Shown here piece by piece: positions 34,801 to 44,704 of a stretch of DNA of 64,000 bases. The notes beneath the pieces were generated by a model, which was not told the DNA's origin, ran no database searches, and was given only the letters and a program-made list of their open reading frames with translations. The stretch lies in NCBI GenBank assembly GCA_947471745.1, contig CANJKZ010000263.1:1933501-1997500 (forward strand), read 5' to 3'. Origin of the DNA: Closterium sp. Naga37s-1. Taxonomy: Eukaryota; Streptophyta; Zygnematophyceae; Desmidiales; Closteriaceae. The position numbers were made by a program, and so were the translations under genes. How positions within the stretch are numbered: the first letter of the stretch is position 1; each line of letters begins with the position of its first letter.

Positions 34801-37783
34801 GACCCCGAGGGGGAAGGGGGTCTACCGGGGGGGGACCTGGCACAAGGAAGTGCGGTGGCGGGGGGAGGGAAGGAGTGCGGTAGGGGAAGAGGCGGTAGAA
34901 GGGGACTGACTCGTCGAACGTGACGTCCTGGGAGGACAGAACACGACGAGAGGAGGGGTGGTAGAACTGCCACCCTGGAGCGTCAGGGGGGAAGCCGAGG
35001 AAGACACAGGGAGCAGCACGAGGGGACAGCTTGTCCGCAGACAAGTCGCGGACAAACGCCCGAGATCCCCAGACACGGAACGCAGACGCATCGCCGACCT
35101 TCCCCGTCCACAGCAGAGCTGGGGAGGTCTCCGGCCGGGAGACCCTGGGGTGAAGGTTGATCTGATGCGCCGCGTACCGAACCGCAAACGGCCACAGAAA
35201 ATGGGGGGCAGCCGCATGCATCATGGACGTACGAGCGACGTCCATGACCATGCCAATGCGGCGCTCAGCAATCCCATTTTGCTGTGGAGAGTCCGGAAGC
35301 GTAAAGGTCTGGCGGATGCCTCGTGCACGACAGTAGGCTCGCAGAAGGCCAGAGGAGAACTCTCCACCTCGGTCAGAGTGCAGACGCAGAACAGGAAAGT
35401 CCGAGCCGAAGCTCCTCCTGAGCTGGAGACGAGCTGCGCGGATCCAGTCGATCAACACCTCAGTGACATCACCCTTGCTGCGCAAGGGGAAGACTGTGGT
35501 GTAACGCGAGTAGTCGTCAACCACCAGCAGGAAGTAGCGCTCGTGACCCTGCCCACGGACGCGGGCGGGGCCCCACACGTCCATGTGAAGCGTCTGCAGA
35601 GGAGCCTCTGTCGGGGGAAACTGGGAGGAGTGAGGGGCAGCCCGGAGCCGCCCCTCGACACAGGGGACACAAGAAGGTCCGGGTCCCGAAGGAAGGGGAG
35701 GGAGAGACCGGGGAAGACCAGAGACAAGGACACGGGAAGCCATGCCCCGAAGACGAAGCAAGGAGGGGTGGCCAAGACGGTGGTGCCACAGGAGAGTCTC
35801 GTGAGACAGGCGGCGACACGAGCAGGGGGCAGACTCAGGACCAGACCTGGACGCAGCAGCAAACACCTGACCCGACGCAGCTACCTGGCCAGACGCAGGG
35901 ACAGGAGGAGACGCAGTGGTCAGTGTGTAGAGACTCGACCCTGGCCGACGCGAGAACGTGGCCAGGTGTCGGCCTGTGCGGGCATCCGAGCAGTGGGTCA
36001 CCCGCTGACTCGCAGGAGTAAACTGGTGAACCCCCGCATCCTGCAGGTCAGCACCACTCACCAAGTTCGTCGAGAACGAGGGGAGGTACAGACCAGACAA
36101 GGTGCCCGAGGGGGCAGCCGGACACGGGAGGACAGTGGAGAAGTGAGAGAGGACAGGACCCCCAGAGGGGTCAGCCAGGGAGACTGCAACCGGCCGGCCA
36201 AGCGGCGTGAGTGTGGTGCGGTCTCGAAAGAAGGAGCGAGAAGCCCCTGAGTCAAGTGTGAAGGTGAGGGAGGCCGAAGCCGACGCAGTACCTGAGAGCG
36301 CAGCCTCACCAGTACCTGAGAGTGCAGACGCACTGGCACCTAGAGCAGCAGCCGCAGAAGTACCTGGCGCAGCAGTACCAATGCCCGGGTCGGGCGGGAG
36401 ACACTGGTAACAGTCACCCTCCTCACTAATAGTCACAGCATACATGGCAGCAAGGATAGCATCAAAGTCAAGATCAAAGACAGCTACGCCAGCCCTAGAC
36501 AGCTCTCCCCAACGGGGAATCTCACTGGCCTCGGGGAACTGCTGACGCCAAGCGTCCGTCAGGCGGGCAAAGCAGCGCTGGGTGGTGTGGGCACCCCCAC
36601 ACTGCTCACCCGCGCGGTCGCCGGAACGAAGGACGTAGGTGCACGGACCAAAACCCCCACCCCGCTGACGCTGCGTGTACCACTCACGGAGCTGCTGGGG
36701 CGGGGGGATGTCCCGCGAACGCTGCTGCTGCTGCTGCTGCTGCTGACGCTGGCCACCACCAGGGCCGCTACGCTGCGGGGCACCACCCCGACCAGCTCCA
36801 CCCCCTCCGCCACCGCTGCCTCCACCTCCACCACCACCGCTGCCTCCGCTCCCACCGCTGCCGCCACCGCCGCCTCCTCCTCCGCTGCTGCCACCTCCAC
36901 CACCGCCCCCGCCACCACTCCCACCGCCACCCCCACTCCCTCCTCCGCCTCCACCGCCTCCTCCACCGCCCCCGCCAGCTCCACCCGCGCCCTTGCCCCC
37001 CTTGCCCCTGCCAGGGCGGCGTCTCCCGCTAGGGGCAGACGCCGCGCAGACCGACTCAAGACCAAGCAGGTCGGCAGCAGCAGCAGAGGCAACAGAGGGC
37101 AGCAGGGGGGAAGGAGAACACCCCTCAAAGATGGGGGTGCGAGGGTCACCACGAGAGGCTCCTACAGCGACGATGCTCTTCTCCGCCGCCAGGAGGGACT
37201 TCTCGAGGAGGTCGACAGTGAGAGTGGTGGGACAGACCGAGAGGTAGTGGTCCCTGACTACGCGAAGGGAGTCAGGGAGGCGTGTGACGATGTAATAGAG
37301 AGTGATGTACATGGGGGGGGGGTTCTTGGCGCAGAACTCAGCAGGAAGGGCGGCGCGGTAGCGAGTGTCACTAGTGCGGAGGTGCGTAATGAGGTCAGCG
37401 ACAGTGGGAAAGGCAGCAAGGTCAGGAAAGAGGTACGGTAGCATGAGGCGGCTCAGGGCAGCAGTGGCAGGGGAAGAGTAGCGCGCAACTACAGCGTCGT
37501 ACAAGGTCTGAGCACTCTTGTACTGACTAAAGTGCGCGCGCTCAGTGGTAGGCAGGTGGCGACGCACAGCAAGACGTGCAGCAGCATCGCGGGTGGCCCA
37601 CTGAGAGCGAACAGTGGGGTCAGCATCAGTAGCAGGGGCAGGAGAGGCGCCAGAGGTGAGGTCAAAGAGGGAAAGACCGTCCGCCCTATCGCACTGTAAG
37701 AACAGCTGCAGGTCGTCGACCCAGACCTCAAAGTCAATGGCTCGACCCTCAGCGTCAAAAGCGAGGACACTAGGGGTAGCCAT
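31859..37783 (-). CDS. Element 3 gag-pol polyprotein (copia), intact
   Basis: 1,974 residues from ATG 37783 (MATPSVLAFDAEG). Gag about 1-230; a Gly-rich linker of about 70 residues (near 258-328); Cys/His cluster CTYVL...QCGGAHTTQRC (near 381-405) with spacing C-x13-C-x3-H-x4-C in place of the usual CCHC knuckle; protease DSGASRSFF (near 509); HHCC (about 664-711); integrase MDVWGP, HSDRGGEF and NGIAERR (near 734, 804, 838); a linker of GGAEPGGAE repeats; RT with FKARYVARGF and YVDD (near 1648); RNase H with HADASW, SCEAEIYA and RTKHIALRYF, then NTADVFTKAL. Stop TGA. All catalytic motifs are visible. It replicates and integrates the element through an RNA intermediate. Confidence 0.95.
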   Translation of the reverse strand: MATPSVLAFDAEGRAIDFEVWVDDLQLFLQCDRADGLSLFDLTSGASPAPATDADPTVRSQWATRDAAARLAVRRHLPTTERAHFSQYKSAQTLYDAVVARYSSPATAALSRLMLPYLFPDLAAFPTVADLITHLRTSDTRYRAALPAEFCAKNPPPMYITLYYIVTRLPDSLRVVRDHYLSVCPTTLTVDLLEKSLLAAEKSIVAVGASRGDPRTPIFEGCSPSPLLPSVASAAAADLLGLESVCAASAPSGRRRPGRGKGGKGAGGAGGGGGGGGGGGGGSGGGGGSGGGGGGGGGSSGGGGGGGGSGGSGGSGGGGGGGSGGGGGGAGRGGAPQRSGPGGGQRQQQQQQQQRSRDIPPPQQLREWYTQRQRGGGFGPCTYVLRSGDRAGEQCGGAHTTQRCFARLTDAWRQQFPEASEIPRWGELSRAGVAVFDLDFDAILAAMYAVTISEEGDCYQCLPPDPGIGTAAPGTSAAAALGASASALSGTGEAALSGTASASASLTFTLDSGASRSFFRDRTTLTPLGRPVAVSLADPSGGPVLSHFSTVLPCPAAPSGTLSGLYLPSFSTNLVSGADLQDAGVHQFTPASQRVTHCSDARTGRHLATFSRRPGSSLYTLTTASPPVPASGQVAASGQVFAAASRSGPESAPCSCRRLSHETLLWHHRLGHPSLLRLRGMASRVLVSGLPRSLPPLPSGPGPSCVPCVEGRLRAAPHSSQFPPTEAPLQTLHMDVWGPARVRGQGHERYFLLVVDDYSRYTTVFPLRSKGDVTEVLIDWIRAARLQLRRSFGSDFPVLRLHSDRGGEFSSGLLRAYCRARGIRQTFTLPDSPQQNGIAERRIGMVMDVARTSMMHAAAPHFLWPFAVRYAAHQINLHPRVSRPETSPALLWTGKVGDASAFRVWGSRAFVRDLSADKLSPRAAPCVFLGFPPDAPGWQFYHPSSRRVLSSQDVTFDESVPFYRLFPYRTPSLPPPPHFLVPGPPPVDPLPPRGPAPSGVSQVDAVEPVEVAGDSGPAAGAEPGGAESGGAEPGGTATGGAEPGGAESGSAEPGGAATGGAEPGGAESGGAEPWGAATGGAEPGGAASGGAEPGAAEPAATGPPLVASGGAGPGGSPGASPRREPLSPLELREWFARRWRRAAGAGGSSAAEGAGAAGPGGAGAGAAEGVGAEATAVGPGGGPAGGATGAAGGPGAGGAAGAGAAAGGTGAVPAVSGVAARPRPYFVPLLQQVLGLPPSTGPPPPLECPQPVLSQLQLQPASPLPAPSPYTGPTGGLAERREPASRPASPVRAARTSGRGSRQRPPPVPGTHRMSLRPSTAPLRAPLPSPPESSLPALPDPESDSLRAASPAVTRLLATVVTDPSFESTAASALVAELVDFAARCRLDYAAGLVAESASVCPPSVGGECALGTDVLEDRQEEFRCLAAASPHLASVLLAPEGDPDALDIPTPRSYAEAVEGPYSSQWQAAMDAEMASWKSTGTYVDAVPPPGANIVSGMWIFRVKRPPGSPPVFKARYVARGFSQRQGVDYFQTFSPTPKMTTLRVLLHIAAQRDYELHSLDFSTAFLQGSLHEEIWLRRPPGFTGTFPPGTQWSLRRPVYGLRQAPREWHDTLRTTLAALGFAPSTADPSLFLRTDTSLPPFYVLVYVDDLVFATADTAGLAYVKSELQKRHTCTDLGELRSYLGLQITRDRARRTITLTQSHMVQQVLQRFGFTYSSPQATPLSTRHSLSALPSDESVESSGPYPELVGCLMYLMTCTRPDLAYPLSILSRYVAPGRHQPEHMAAAKRVLRYLCSTSGMGLVLGGRSPVVLTGHADASWADDQATQRSSQGYTFSLGSGSVSWRATRSSSVLSSSCEAEIYAGAMAAQELRWLTYLLTDLGEPPRSPPVLYVDNKAMLALCREQRLEHRTKHIALRYFLARELQQRGQLRLAYVASEANTADVFTKALAPCDHQRFCTQLGLVPVLPHLLSS

Positions 37784-37879
37784 GACGACGACAGACGAGC
37801 AGTGCAAGCAGTAGGGGAAGGGCACGCAGTGACAGTGGGGCTGTGCTCACCGGACAGGGCAGGTCGGGCGGCCCGGCAG

Positions 37880-38070
37880 TAGGGCGGCTCGGCTGCTCAG
37901 CGGCTCGGCGGCAGTGCGGCTCGGCGCCCGGGCGGCTCGGCGGCAGGGCGGCTCGGCTCCCGGGCGGCTCGGCGGCAGGGCGGCTCGGCTCCCGGGCGGC
38001 TCGGCGGCAGGGCGGCTCGGCTCCCGGGCGGCTCGGCGGCAGGGCGGCTCGGCTCCCGGCGGTTCTGCTG
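37880..38070 (-). repeat. Element 3 leader repeat (GGCGGCTCGGCGGCAGG units)
   Basis: About six near-identical 32-bp units of CGGCTCGGCGGCAGGG-type sequence, in the same relative place as the 22186-22400 repeat of Element 2. Confidence 0.85.
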
Positions 38071-38261
38071 CTAGGCGGCTCCCGCAGGTAGGGCGGCGGT
38101 TGGGCCGCAGGTAGGGCGGCGGTCGGGCCGTAGGTAGGGCAGCGGGCGGGCCGCAGGCAGGGCGGCGGTAGGGCCGCAAGTAGGGCGGCGGGCGGGCCGC
38201 AGTTAGGGCGGCGGGCGAGCCGCAGGTAGGGCGGCGAGTAGGCCGCAGGTAGGGCGGCGTG

Positions 38262-38765
38262 GGGCCGGGACGGGCGGCGCGCGGGCGTCGAGGGGCCGGG
38301 ACGGGCGGCGCGCGGGCGTCGAGGGGCCGGGACGGGCGGCGCGCGGGCGTCTAGGGGTCGGGCCGGGTGGCGCGCGGGCGTCTAGGGGCCGGGACGGGCG
38401 GCGCGTGGGCGTCGAGGGGCCGGGACGGGCGGCGCGCGGGCGTCTAGGGGGCGGGACGGGCGGCGCGCGGGCGTCTAGGGGCCGGGACGGGCGGCGCGCG
38501 GGCGTCGAGGGGCCGGGACGGGCGGCGCGCGGGCGTCGAGGGGCCGGGACGGGCGGCGCGCGGGCGTCGAGGGGCCGGGACGGGCGGCGCTCGGGCGTCT
38601 AGGGGCCGGGACGGGCGGCGCGCGGGCGTCTAGGGGCCGGGACGGGCGGCGCGCGGGCGTCTAGGGGCCGGGCCGGGTGGCGCACTGGCGTCTAGGGGCC
38701 GGGACGGGCGGCGCGCGGGCGTCTAAGGGGCCGGGACGGGCGGCGCGCAGGCGTCTAAGGGCCGT
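38262..38765 (-). repeat. 31-bp minisatellite in Element 3 leader
   Basis: About 16 units of roughly 31 bp containing GGGCCGGGACGGGCGGCG and CGCGGGCGTC, differing by single bases. Element 2 has an unrelated-looking 12-bp array here, so the leader repeat has been replaced. Confidence 0.88.
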
Positions 38766-38890
38766 GACGAGCGGCTAAAGGGGCCACTAGGGGCCAAGAG
38801 AGAGGGGAGCGCGACTCGGGTAGGGGCAGAGTGCGCTCCGGGCAGGAAAAAAAAAACGGTGGGCCCTAGGAACAGTTCCCACGAGGGAAC

Positions 38891-38903
38891 CTGCTCGATA
38901 CCA
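38891..38903 (-). other. Element 3 primer-binding site
   Basis: Minus strand TGGTATCGAGCAG directly joined to the 5' LTR. It resembles the tRNA-iMet site TGGTATCAGAGCCAGG with two bases missing, so it may use a variant initiator or another tRNA. Confidence 0.7.
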
Positions 38904-39038
38904 TGAGAAAAGTAGAACGAGAATGAATGAACTATGAATGAAGTGAGTACATATAGGAAACCCTAATTGGGTTGTACCCCCTATGGGATACCCCACTATA
39001 GCCTACACAACAGCATAAGCTATATATATGTTCTGACA
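38904..39038 (-). repeat. Element 3 5' LTR
   Basis: 135 bp, same as 31519-31653. It contains CATATATATAGC on the minus strand near its start, a possible TATA box. Confidence 0.93.
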
Positions 39039-39612
39039 TCAATGCCATCACGATGAAATGTGACGTAGCGACAGAAGTTGACTTGTACGCGCTATGGACA
39101 TTCGGGAAGCCGAGGCAGCATTGCTACCGAGTGATTCACAAAACCTGCTCGCCAACGTACCAGATGACTTAGCGATTCTTTTGAAACAGTTACGTGGAGA
39201 TTTTCCCCGATGACCTGCCAGAGGGGTTGCCAACCCTGCGACTGCATGACCACAGCATTCAAATGGAACCGGGGGCACAGCCATAGGGACAGTTCCGACT
39301 GACCCAGCTGGAACTGGACGAACTTCGGAAGCCACTGGATTACCAGCTCAGAAAAAAAAAAAATCATTCCCCCAAGCTCGTCACCGTCCGTCGCACTGAT
39401 AATGTTCACGCTGAAAAAAAGACGAGATATTTTGCATGTGTATAGATAACTGCGCACTAAATAGAGTTACCATCAAATCGTGTTACCCGATCCCGCAAAA
39501 CAACAAACTGATTGACCAACTTCGTACAACCTACATCTTCTCGAAGATTGACCTTCGTGGGGGTTACCGCCAGATGCACGTCAATCAGACCGGCTGCCCG
39601 AAAACTGCCTTT
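39039..39612 (+). pseudogene. Gypsy reverse transcriptase, N-terminal fragment
   Basis: It continues the element after Element 3's TCAAT: FPDDLPEGLPTLRLHDHSI near 39200 (usual pre-RT linker), then a frame change to CIDNCALNRVTIKSCYPIP, DQLRTTYIFSKIDLRGGYRQ and PKTAFRNR (about 39437-39612), the first RT motifs. Intact gypsy elements have CIDYRALN; here Tyr-Arg is Asn-Cys. A poly-A run at 39353 and stops show decay. The YxDD part is missing. Confidence 0.75.
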
Positions 39613-41850
39613 CGCAACCGCCCATGCTACGCCTTCCACACCTCAAGCGACATCGTCCCGAAGAAGATGGCTTCCACGATTGTGACAACGCGGTTGTTGG
39701 TGAGGTCGAGCACCTTCCGGCCCTTGCTCTCTAGTGAAACACCGAGGTGAATTCCCAAGTGTGCCTTCGGTGCCAACGTACACGCGCGCTAGCGTAAGGT
39801 CTGGCTTCTTTTTTAATAGCAACTCATGCGTCGTCCTCGGAGGAAGTGAAGCCTGTTCGAGACAGCTGCGCGCCCATACGGCTTCACGCCCATGCAAAGA
39901 AGCAGCATCATCCGCACGGATTCGACGACCGTGCGTATCTCCCGCCCCTCCATCCTGTTTTGCTGCGGAGTTTACGAGCATGTGAGTACGTGGAGAACCC
40001 CTTGTGCTCGACGAAGTCAGTGAATTTCCTGCTAAGGAATTCACCTCTCGAATCTGAGCGGACATTTACCGCTCCACCACCTTCAGCCACTTCTCGAATA
40101 GGCCGAGTACGTCGCTATTTTTCGCAATCGCTCGGACACACACATAGCGGGTTTTGTGGTCCTTGAGGAGGAGGATGTAGAGGCGCCTTTCCTTGGTGGC
40201 CACACGGAAGGGGCCGCAAAGGTCGATATGCACGACGTTGAGCACGTTTTTGGCGTCCGATCCCTTTGCTGGGAAAGTATGTCGCTCCAGCTTACCACCG
40301 ACACAGGAGGCACATGGCATGTCGGCTCGGTCGACTACTTGATGTCCTTACTTGTGACAATTTTCATGCTTCGCCGAACTCTTAATCGTGTCCACACCGA
40401 CGTGCGCGAGCCTCGCGTGCCACATGTCTGGCATCGATTTCGTCACTGAGGCGATTGTCCCCATAGCAACTGTCTCCGTCGATGTCGACGTCTGTTTCGA
40501 CGAGCAGGGGCAGAAGTCGATGCAGAGGACCCGGCTCGTGAAGCGTGCTCGACCGAGCATATCGCCTGCAGTGGAAACGAGCAGCATCTTGTCGCCCTCA
40601 TCCTACAGCATGTTCGCCTGCACGCCGGGACGTACAACACGCCACGAACGAGAATCGGCTTCCCGGCCTCCCCTTTCCGCGCAACCGTCCGACGGACTTC
40701 GACGATGTGAAACGCCCAGTTGAAGCCGCGCACGTGACAGATTTCGTCTCCCGGCTCCATTTTGACAAAGGATTCTCGTGCTCCCATCAGATAATGAGAG
40801 CAGCCACTGTCGTGGACCTGCACGGCGGCTGCGACCGCCTGGAATTTTTAGCCAGCCTTTGGCGCCAGCGAAATAGTTGGCTCGAACATGCCAACCATCA
40901 AACACGAGGCTGCACCTCCGCTCAAAGCACCGGCCTCTGATTTCGACGTCGTTTTCGATGATGTCGGCTTCTTCTTGCGCGACTGGTTATCTCGACGACG
41001 ACGGACGGCGCCGGACATCCCGTCCTCTGATCGACAGGTGTTTTCAGACTTTCCGCGACTTCCCTCTGATCGTCGTCGGTCTCGTCATGGTCGGGGAGGT
41101 CATATGAGAGGTGGTCGAGGTCTCCGCAAATGTAGCAGCAGCGTCCTCCTCGACGCGAGCCACTGTTACCGCGATCATTGCCCTTCGCCGACTTCCCGCG
41201 GTCGGCACTCTCTGTCGACTTGGTGTTCGACGACTTTCCGCCACCGCCTCCGCCCACCTTCCCTGCTTCGTCGTGGCGACGTAGTTGGCCTGCGGAAGGA
41301 GCTCAGTGGGCCGCTCAGAGTCCGGCTTGAACTCGTCTTGGATGATGTGACTCGAAAGCGAGTCCTCGTTCAGTGTCTCGCGCGAGCCAGACATTGTCAG
41401 CATCCGGCGCATTAGATTGTAGCCTGTGGAGAGGCACTTAATGACGTGCATGATGTACGGCGCCATCGAGTAGTCGACGCAGGCTATTCGCCGATCTCGA
41501 TTGCAATACTCGGTCGCCGACTCCTGCTCGCCCATCCAAATGTTGGTCAATCGCTGCTCCAGTTGGCCGATGTAGAGGTCGTCGGCGCCTTATAGGTGCG
41601 CATGATGAATTGCCACGCTTGGGAGCCAGCGTCCATCCGAAGTCAGCACGGATTCAAGGCCACTTGCACCAGCGGCGAGCAGCATATTGAAATGACCATG
41701 AATGTCAGAAGATGAGTAGCGCAAAAATCCGCCCAGAGTTTCGATTCGTCGTCGTCCGAAGCTACCACATCACCGTCGACGAACTTCTTCTGACGATCTC
41801 CAGCTGAAGCTCGATGGACTCCGTCCATGTGATCAAGTCGTGAACAGAGG
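39613..41850 (-). mobile_element. Decayed Ty1/copia remnant (gag, protease, integrase)
   Basis: Minus-strand fragments in copia order with frameshifts: gag ESATEYCNRDRRI, GYNLMRRMLT and RETLNEDSLSSHI (41550-41340); knuckle CCYICGDLDHLSYDL with the last Cys lost (near 41150); protease DSGCSHYLMG (near 40810); integrase zinc part ending MPCASCVGGKLERH (40320), HIDLCGPFRVATK (near 40230), SDSRGEFLSRKF (near 40050) and the C-terminal LGVSLESKGRKVLDL and SLEVWKA (to about 39613). No RT or LTRs found. The right limit is soft. Confidence 0.75.
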
Positions 41851-44098
41851 ACAAGGCTCCTCGAAAACCATCTAGTCCGTCAGAGTTCGCGCGACTCACT
41901 AGCTGATCAGAGGACGAGCTCGTTGAACGACACACTGTCAATCAGTGCTTGTCGATGGGCTAGCCGACCAGAGGACTGCCTCGTCGAAAACCACCCCTCG
42001 TTTCAGAGGACGGGCTGATCGACGATCTCTGTCATCTAAACTCAAGAGCCAATGCGGCGATCGCTTCGTCGAATTTACAATGTCGCCGCAGAGAACACCT
42101 GCGCCCAAGCGACGGCAGTGCTTCTCACTTTGACACAAACAACACAGCTCGGCAGGTAACCCGTGACCCGGCCCTATGCCTTGAAATCTCCCAACCTCGG
42201 CGCTCGGCCCGAGGGGCACCCTTTGCGAGCATTTGTTACCTTTACCATTTTCTTTCTCATTATAACAATTCGCTAATACCTTTGCTCATTCTAGTGTTTA
42301 AAGTAAAGTGCAATTCTCCTCTTTTCACTCAATCGAACGTGTAACAGAACTCTGGTTTGGATGTGACTGTTGGAAGTTGATACGGCTGGGTAAAAGTTGG
42401 AAGCCGACCATGAGTAATCATACCCTTTCCTTTGTCGAGAATGGATTTGGTACAGAACATGCTGGTTTTGTGTATCTGGCTCCAGGCCAAACAACAGTGC
42501 TTCACAACATGAGTCCCACCAGAACGACCTGGACAGATGAACATTAATCGCGCCGTCAATGGAGCCCGACGGTCCGTCATCTGCCCGCTGAAGATGATTG
42601 ACGACATTTTATGCATTCGGATGACATGCGGCTCGTTTCGGATCAACACAGACATGGTAACCATCCACCATTTCAGGGTTGACCCCATCCCGATTGGTCA
42701 TGACGGTGTGTTTGACTTCTGTCTGCGGGATAGTTGACGGCTAAGCGTCGGTCAACGTCACCATGTCCGTCCAAAACGCTTGTGATCGAGCTGGCCGACT
42801 AATTCCCTGACGTTTGCACGGTTGAAAAGGGCATTTCCCCACACTACCCGAGAGTTGAAAGTTTGGCGCTGGGCAGAGGTGTTGCCTGCCCAACCGTTTA
42901 GTTGGCACCACCACAAACCGACGCGCTGCCGTCCTCCATTTTGGTGCTTGTGCAGCACGTGATCTCACAATGACTGACAAAAGTCTACGTGTCCGACACA
43001 TTTGCTCCTGCCACTGCTGCTTCCGATCCGACAGACTCGCTTGTAAAACGCAGGCCCTCATTGTTGTCTCACCCGTTGAAAGTTCTGAAGGTTATCATTG
43101 CCGCGGGCCAACCGATACGAGTCAGTGTAGAAACAACGAGTCGTAAAATGTTTGACACGACGATTACACGTTAAATGCCCCGTTTCCACTGCCTTTGTAA
43201 ACATATAATCTACACATCCGTGATATTCGTGCTACATGTACAGCTGACAGGAGAATTCCAGGGAATTTCAATCTGCCGGAGCTGCCGTTTCCGGTTAAGT
43301 TGGCGGCCGACGCCGGCCCGGCTGTAATTAATTCGTCGGCCTAGGAATTCGAGTCCATGTTTTAACATCCAAAAGTTTGGGATGTGGAAAACTGCACCAT
43401 AATATTTACGAATCGGATAGTACAGTGCTGCTTGTAGTAAGTGTGGGTTGTTTTCCTCCTGAACCATCCCACCCACACGGATTTGCGAGCTATCTCTTAA
43501 GAGTCTCTCTAAGCGGTTCTCCTTATGTGATGTTTTGACAATGAAAAACAAGTCCCAAACCTGACAGGCCACAAACACCACCCGTCTGACGCCGGCAGAA
43601 CCAACGGAACAGGTTATCGAGACATTAGTGAGCCCGTTTCTCCTGCCCGACGGCGTGAGACTGGGCACGATGAGTGTACTACACTTCATTAGTTTGGTGT
43701 ACACCAGAATTACCCAAGGACAATTTGATTTCGCACCCAATCATAAATTTTACCACCCAGTACAATGGCATGTATCCTTCACATGCGACTCCGAACCAGA
43801 CAGTGTCTGACCAGCAACATTCGAAACGTAGTACCGCACTTACCATAAATACTACAGCGGCGTACGTCCACCAACTCGCCGCCCATGGTTTTGTTTGCTC
43901 GTACATCCGAGCCGCGACGGCCTTTTCCCTCCAAGCAGTCCCAATAGTTCCCTTTGGCCAATGATGGAACGTTTTCATCACGGTGATGCGTTAAAAGGAG
44001 GAACACATGGAATTGTCCTTGGAGGATCCTCCGGGGGTCATGCGTCCTCCTGGGGGTCGTGATGCGTTTACAAGGAGGAATCCTCCCGGGTGGATCCC
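41851..44098. other. About 2.2 kb with no recognised gene, before Element 4
   Basis: The left part (41850-42230) may be the 5' end of the copia remnant, with CAGAGGAC and TCGTCGA motifs repeated. From 42250 onward I see no family. The longest frames (42329-42688 -, 43210-43740 -, 42741-43061 -) have no motif I recognise and no clear splice pattern. Near 43985 and 44059 the sequence GTGATGCGTT with AAGGAGGAA occurs twice. By position the right end should be NAC C's original upstream flank, now separated by Element 4. Confidence 0.4.
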
Positions 44099-44103
44099 AG
44101 TGG

Positions 44104-44654
44104 TGTTGGAGGTGGCGTGTGTTTGAAGCAAGGTGGTGGTGGGGCGGTTGTATGCCCCCAACCCACCGAATGTGTGACTTGTGCTCACGTTCGTGTGAGT
44201 TGCAGGTTTGCGTGGGGTTGAAGCATTGACTTCGGAAGACCCATCGATTCGGTGCCACATGGCAGCACCAGGAACATTCGAGACCCAAGGAGAATTCGGA
44301 TCGGTGAAATTCGAGAGTCGAATTTCACCCCTTCGAAATGTTACGCGAATGTTCGCGATGCATCTCGTATGTTACATGCGCGACTCGATGTTTTGAGTAG
44401 CTATAAATTGTGATTGCTTTGTATGCATGATCATACTGAAATCAAGAATCACTTTTTATGTGATACATTCGACTACAAAATCCAGAGAGTTTCCTATCCT
44501 TCAACCTAGAGCATAGCCTTCACGTTGAAAGCCATATCTCGCTCGATTCTTAGGCGATCGAGGTGATCTACGGCTCGTTAGAAAGCTAAGACAGAGCTCT
44601 AGTGGTTTATACAACTCCAAGTTCCTGCAAAGTAGAGGAGACGCCTCTACATCA
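44104..44654 (+). repeat. Element 4 5' LTR
   Basis: 551 bp, TGTTGGAGG to CTACATCA. TATAAAT at 44402-44408 is a likely core promoter. Confidence 0.93.
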
Positions 44655-44704
44655 GTGGTATCAGAGGTGGTCGGAGGAGTCTACGCGCGCGACAAGGAGC
44701 AAGC

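Larger units (their letters stand above)
31519..39038 (-). mobile_element. Element 3: intact Ty1/copia retrotransposon with identical LTRs
   Basis: 7,520 bp. LTRs at 31519-31653 and 38904-39038 are 135 bp and read identical; the target duplication is TCAAT (31514-31518 and 39039-39043). The primer site TGGTATCGAGCAGG abuts the 5' LTR on the minus strand. A GC-rich minisatellite leader of about 1.1 kb is followed by an unbroken polyprotein. The inner sequence is close to Element 2 but the LTR and leader have diverged. Every part needed for transposition seems present, so this is the best candidate for an active copy here. It is inserted in the gypsy protease. Confidence 0.95.
19773..39612 (+). 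mobile_element. Decayed Ty3/gypsy element, split by nested insertions
   Basis: Plus-strand pieces read in gypsy order once the insertions are skipped: LTR-like (19773-20926), primer site, leader (20943-21105), gag (28784-30052), protease N part (30053-30225), protease C part (31328-31513), pre-RT linker and RT start (39039-39612). Element 2, a 1.1 kb repeat and Element 3 account for the gaps; Elements 2 and 3 are flanked by target duplications. The gag main frame is open; the rest carries stops. RT breaks off at 39612 against a minus-strand copia remnant, and no 3' LTR is seen. Outer limits are uncertain. Confidence 0.7.

Noticed and set aside
24216..36250. Long antisense frames in Elements 2 (24216-25304 -) and 3 (34958-36250 +), similar to each other.
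   Set aside because: They lie opposite the integrase region of GC-rich coding DNA; their similarity follows from the sense strand, and they lack any domain.
21361..38765. Regular GC-rich repeats in copia leaders, which could look like a CRISPR array or satellite DNA.
   Set aside because: Units are contiguous without unique spacers and sit within retrotransposon leaders in a plant genome.
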